Below, in pieces: positions 15,970 to 16,142 of a stretch of DNA of 16,142 nucleotides (the first letter of the stretch is position 1; each line of letters begins with the position of its first letter). A model generated the notes under the pieces. It made no database searches. It saw only the letters and a program-made list of their open reading frames with translations, and was not told where the DNA came from. Where the stretch lies: the NCBI GenBank assembly GCA_044868295.1, contig JBIOWF010000308.1:1-16142 (forward strand). The letters are read 5' to 3'. The position numbers and the translations under genes were made by a program. This DNA is from JBIOWF01 sp044868295 (GTDB taxonomy: Bacteria > Actinomycetota > Actinomycetes > Streptosporangiales > Streptosporangiaceae).

Positions 15970-16142
15970 AAGTTGTACAGCATCTTGAACGTGGTCCTGA
16001 GTTTTGGTCAATAGCTCGACCCAGATTATTTGCACCAGGATGTCCGCCGCGTGTCTCCCGGGTAACGGACAGATCACCCAATTGCACGTTGGACACAGGG
16101 TTCGCACAGTCGCCCATAGAGGTCACCGTGTTCTTTCTGTGA
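15970..16142 (-). promoter_or_regulatory. Probable promoter region of the ABC transporter operon
   Basis: No gene is recognised at the right edge. Minus-strand TTGACC (16011-16006) is a good -35, with CAAGAT (15987-15982) 18 nt downstream as a partial -10. Transcription would start near 15975, just before the overlapping inverted repeats, giving a leader of about 48 nt to the TTG start. The upstream stretch is otherwise unremarkable. Confidence 0.4.

Noticed and set aside
15928..16107. N-terminal 60-residue extension of the ABC ATPase from GTG 16107
   Set aside because: The extension has no family likeness, makes the protein longer than usual and runs through an inverted-repeat leader. TTG 15927 has a nearby GGAGGG.

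Overview
The window is high-GC DNA with GTG and TTG starts next to purine-rich ribosome binding sites, many 4-bp ATGA/GTGA gene overlaps, an IclR-type regulator and an actinobacterial IHF-like domain. This points to an actinomycete, probably of the Streptosporangiales or a relative. The order is an inference from general protein style, not from a marker gene.

Left part (1-5160), a set of unrelated genes. A decayed 1-pyrroline-5-carboxylate dehydrogenase remnant (about 114-763) has lost its 5' end and the catalytic core. It converges on a ZIP-family metal transporter (776-2053, minus) whose C-terminal tail looks like the DNA-binding domain of actinobacterial integration host factor. This is the most unusual gene in the window. 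A 17-bp tandem repeat (2116-2215) runs into the 3' end of a secreted glycerophosphodiester phosphodiesterase (2191-2994, minus). A divergent control region (2995-3299) with a perfect-arm palindrome precedes an acetate-kinase-family gene (3300-4397, plus) that has substitutions at two conserved active-site positions. A small secreted protein of unknown function (4549-5160, minus) ends this part.

Right part (5413-15927), one functional locus entirely on the minus strand. In transcription order (right to left) it holds a two-domain sugar ABC ATPase, an RbsC-type permease, a lipoprotein sugar-binding protein, a beta-hydroxyacid dehydrogenase, a gluconate 5-dehydrogenase-like SDR, an L-idonate 5-dehydrogenase-like zinc enzyme, an IclR regulator, a D-2-hydroxyacid dehydrogenase and an FGGY gluconokinase. 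Most neighbours overlap by 4 bp. Larger gaps before the binding-protein gene (260 bp), the IclR gene (131 bp) and the 2-hydroxyacid dehydrogenase gene (188 bp) suggest up to four promoters.

The simplest reading is uptake of a sugar acid by the ABC transporter, then L-idonate -> 5-keto-D-gluconate -> D-gluconate -> 6-phosphogluconate. The 2-hydroxyacid dehydrogenase could bring 2-ketogluconate in at gluconate. The role of the beta-hydroxyacid dehydrogenase is open. The pathway resembles the E. coli idn system in chemistry but uses an ABC importer and IclR control instead of a GntP-type permease and a LacI-type regulator. The substrate is inferred, not shown.

No tRNA, rRNA, insertion sequence, CRISPR array or phage gene was seen.
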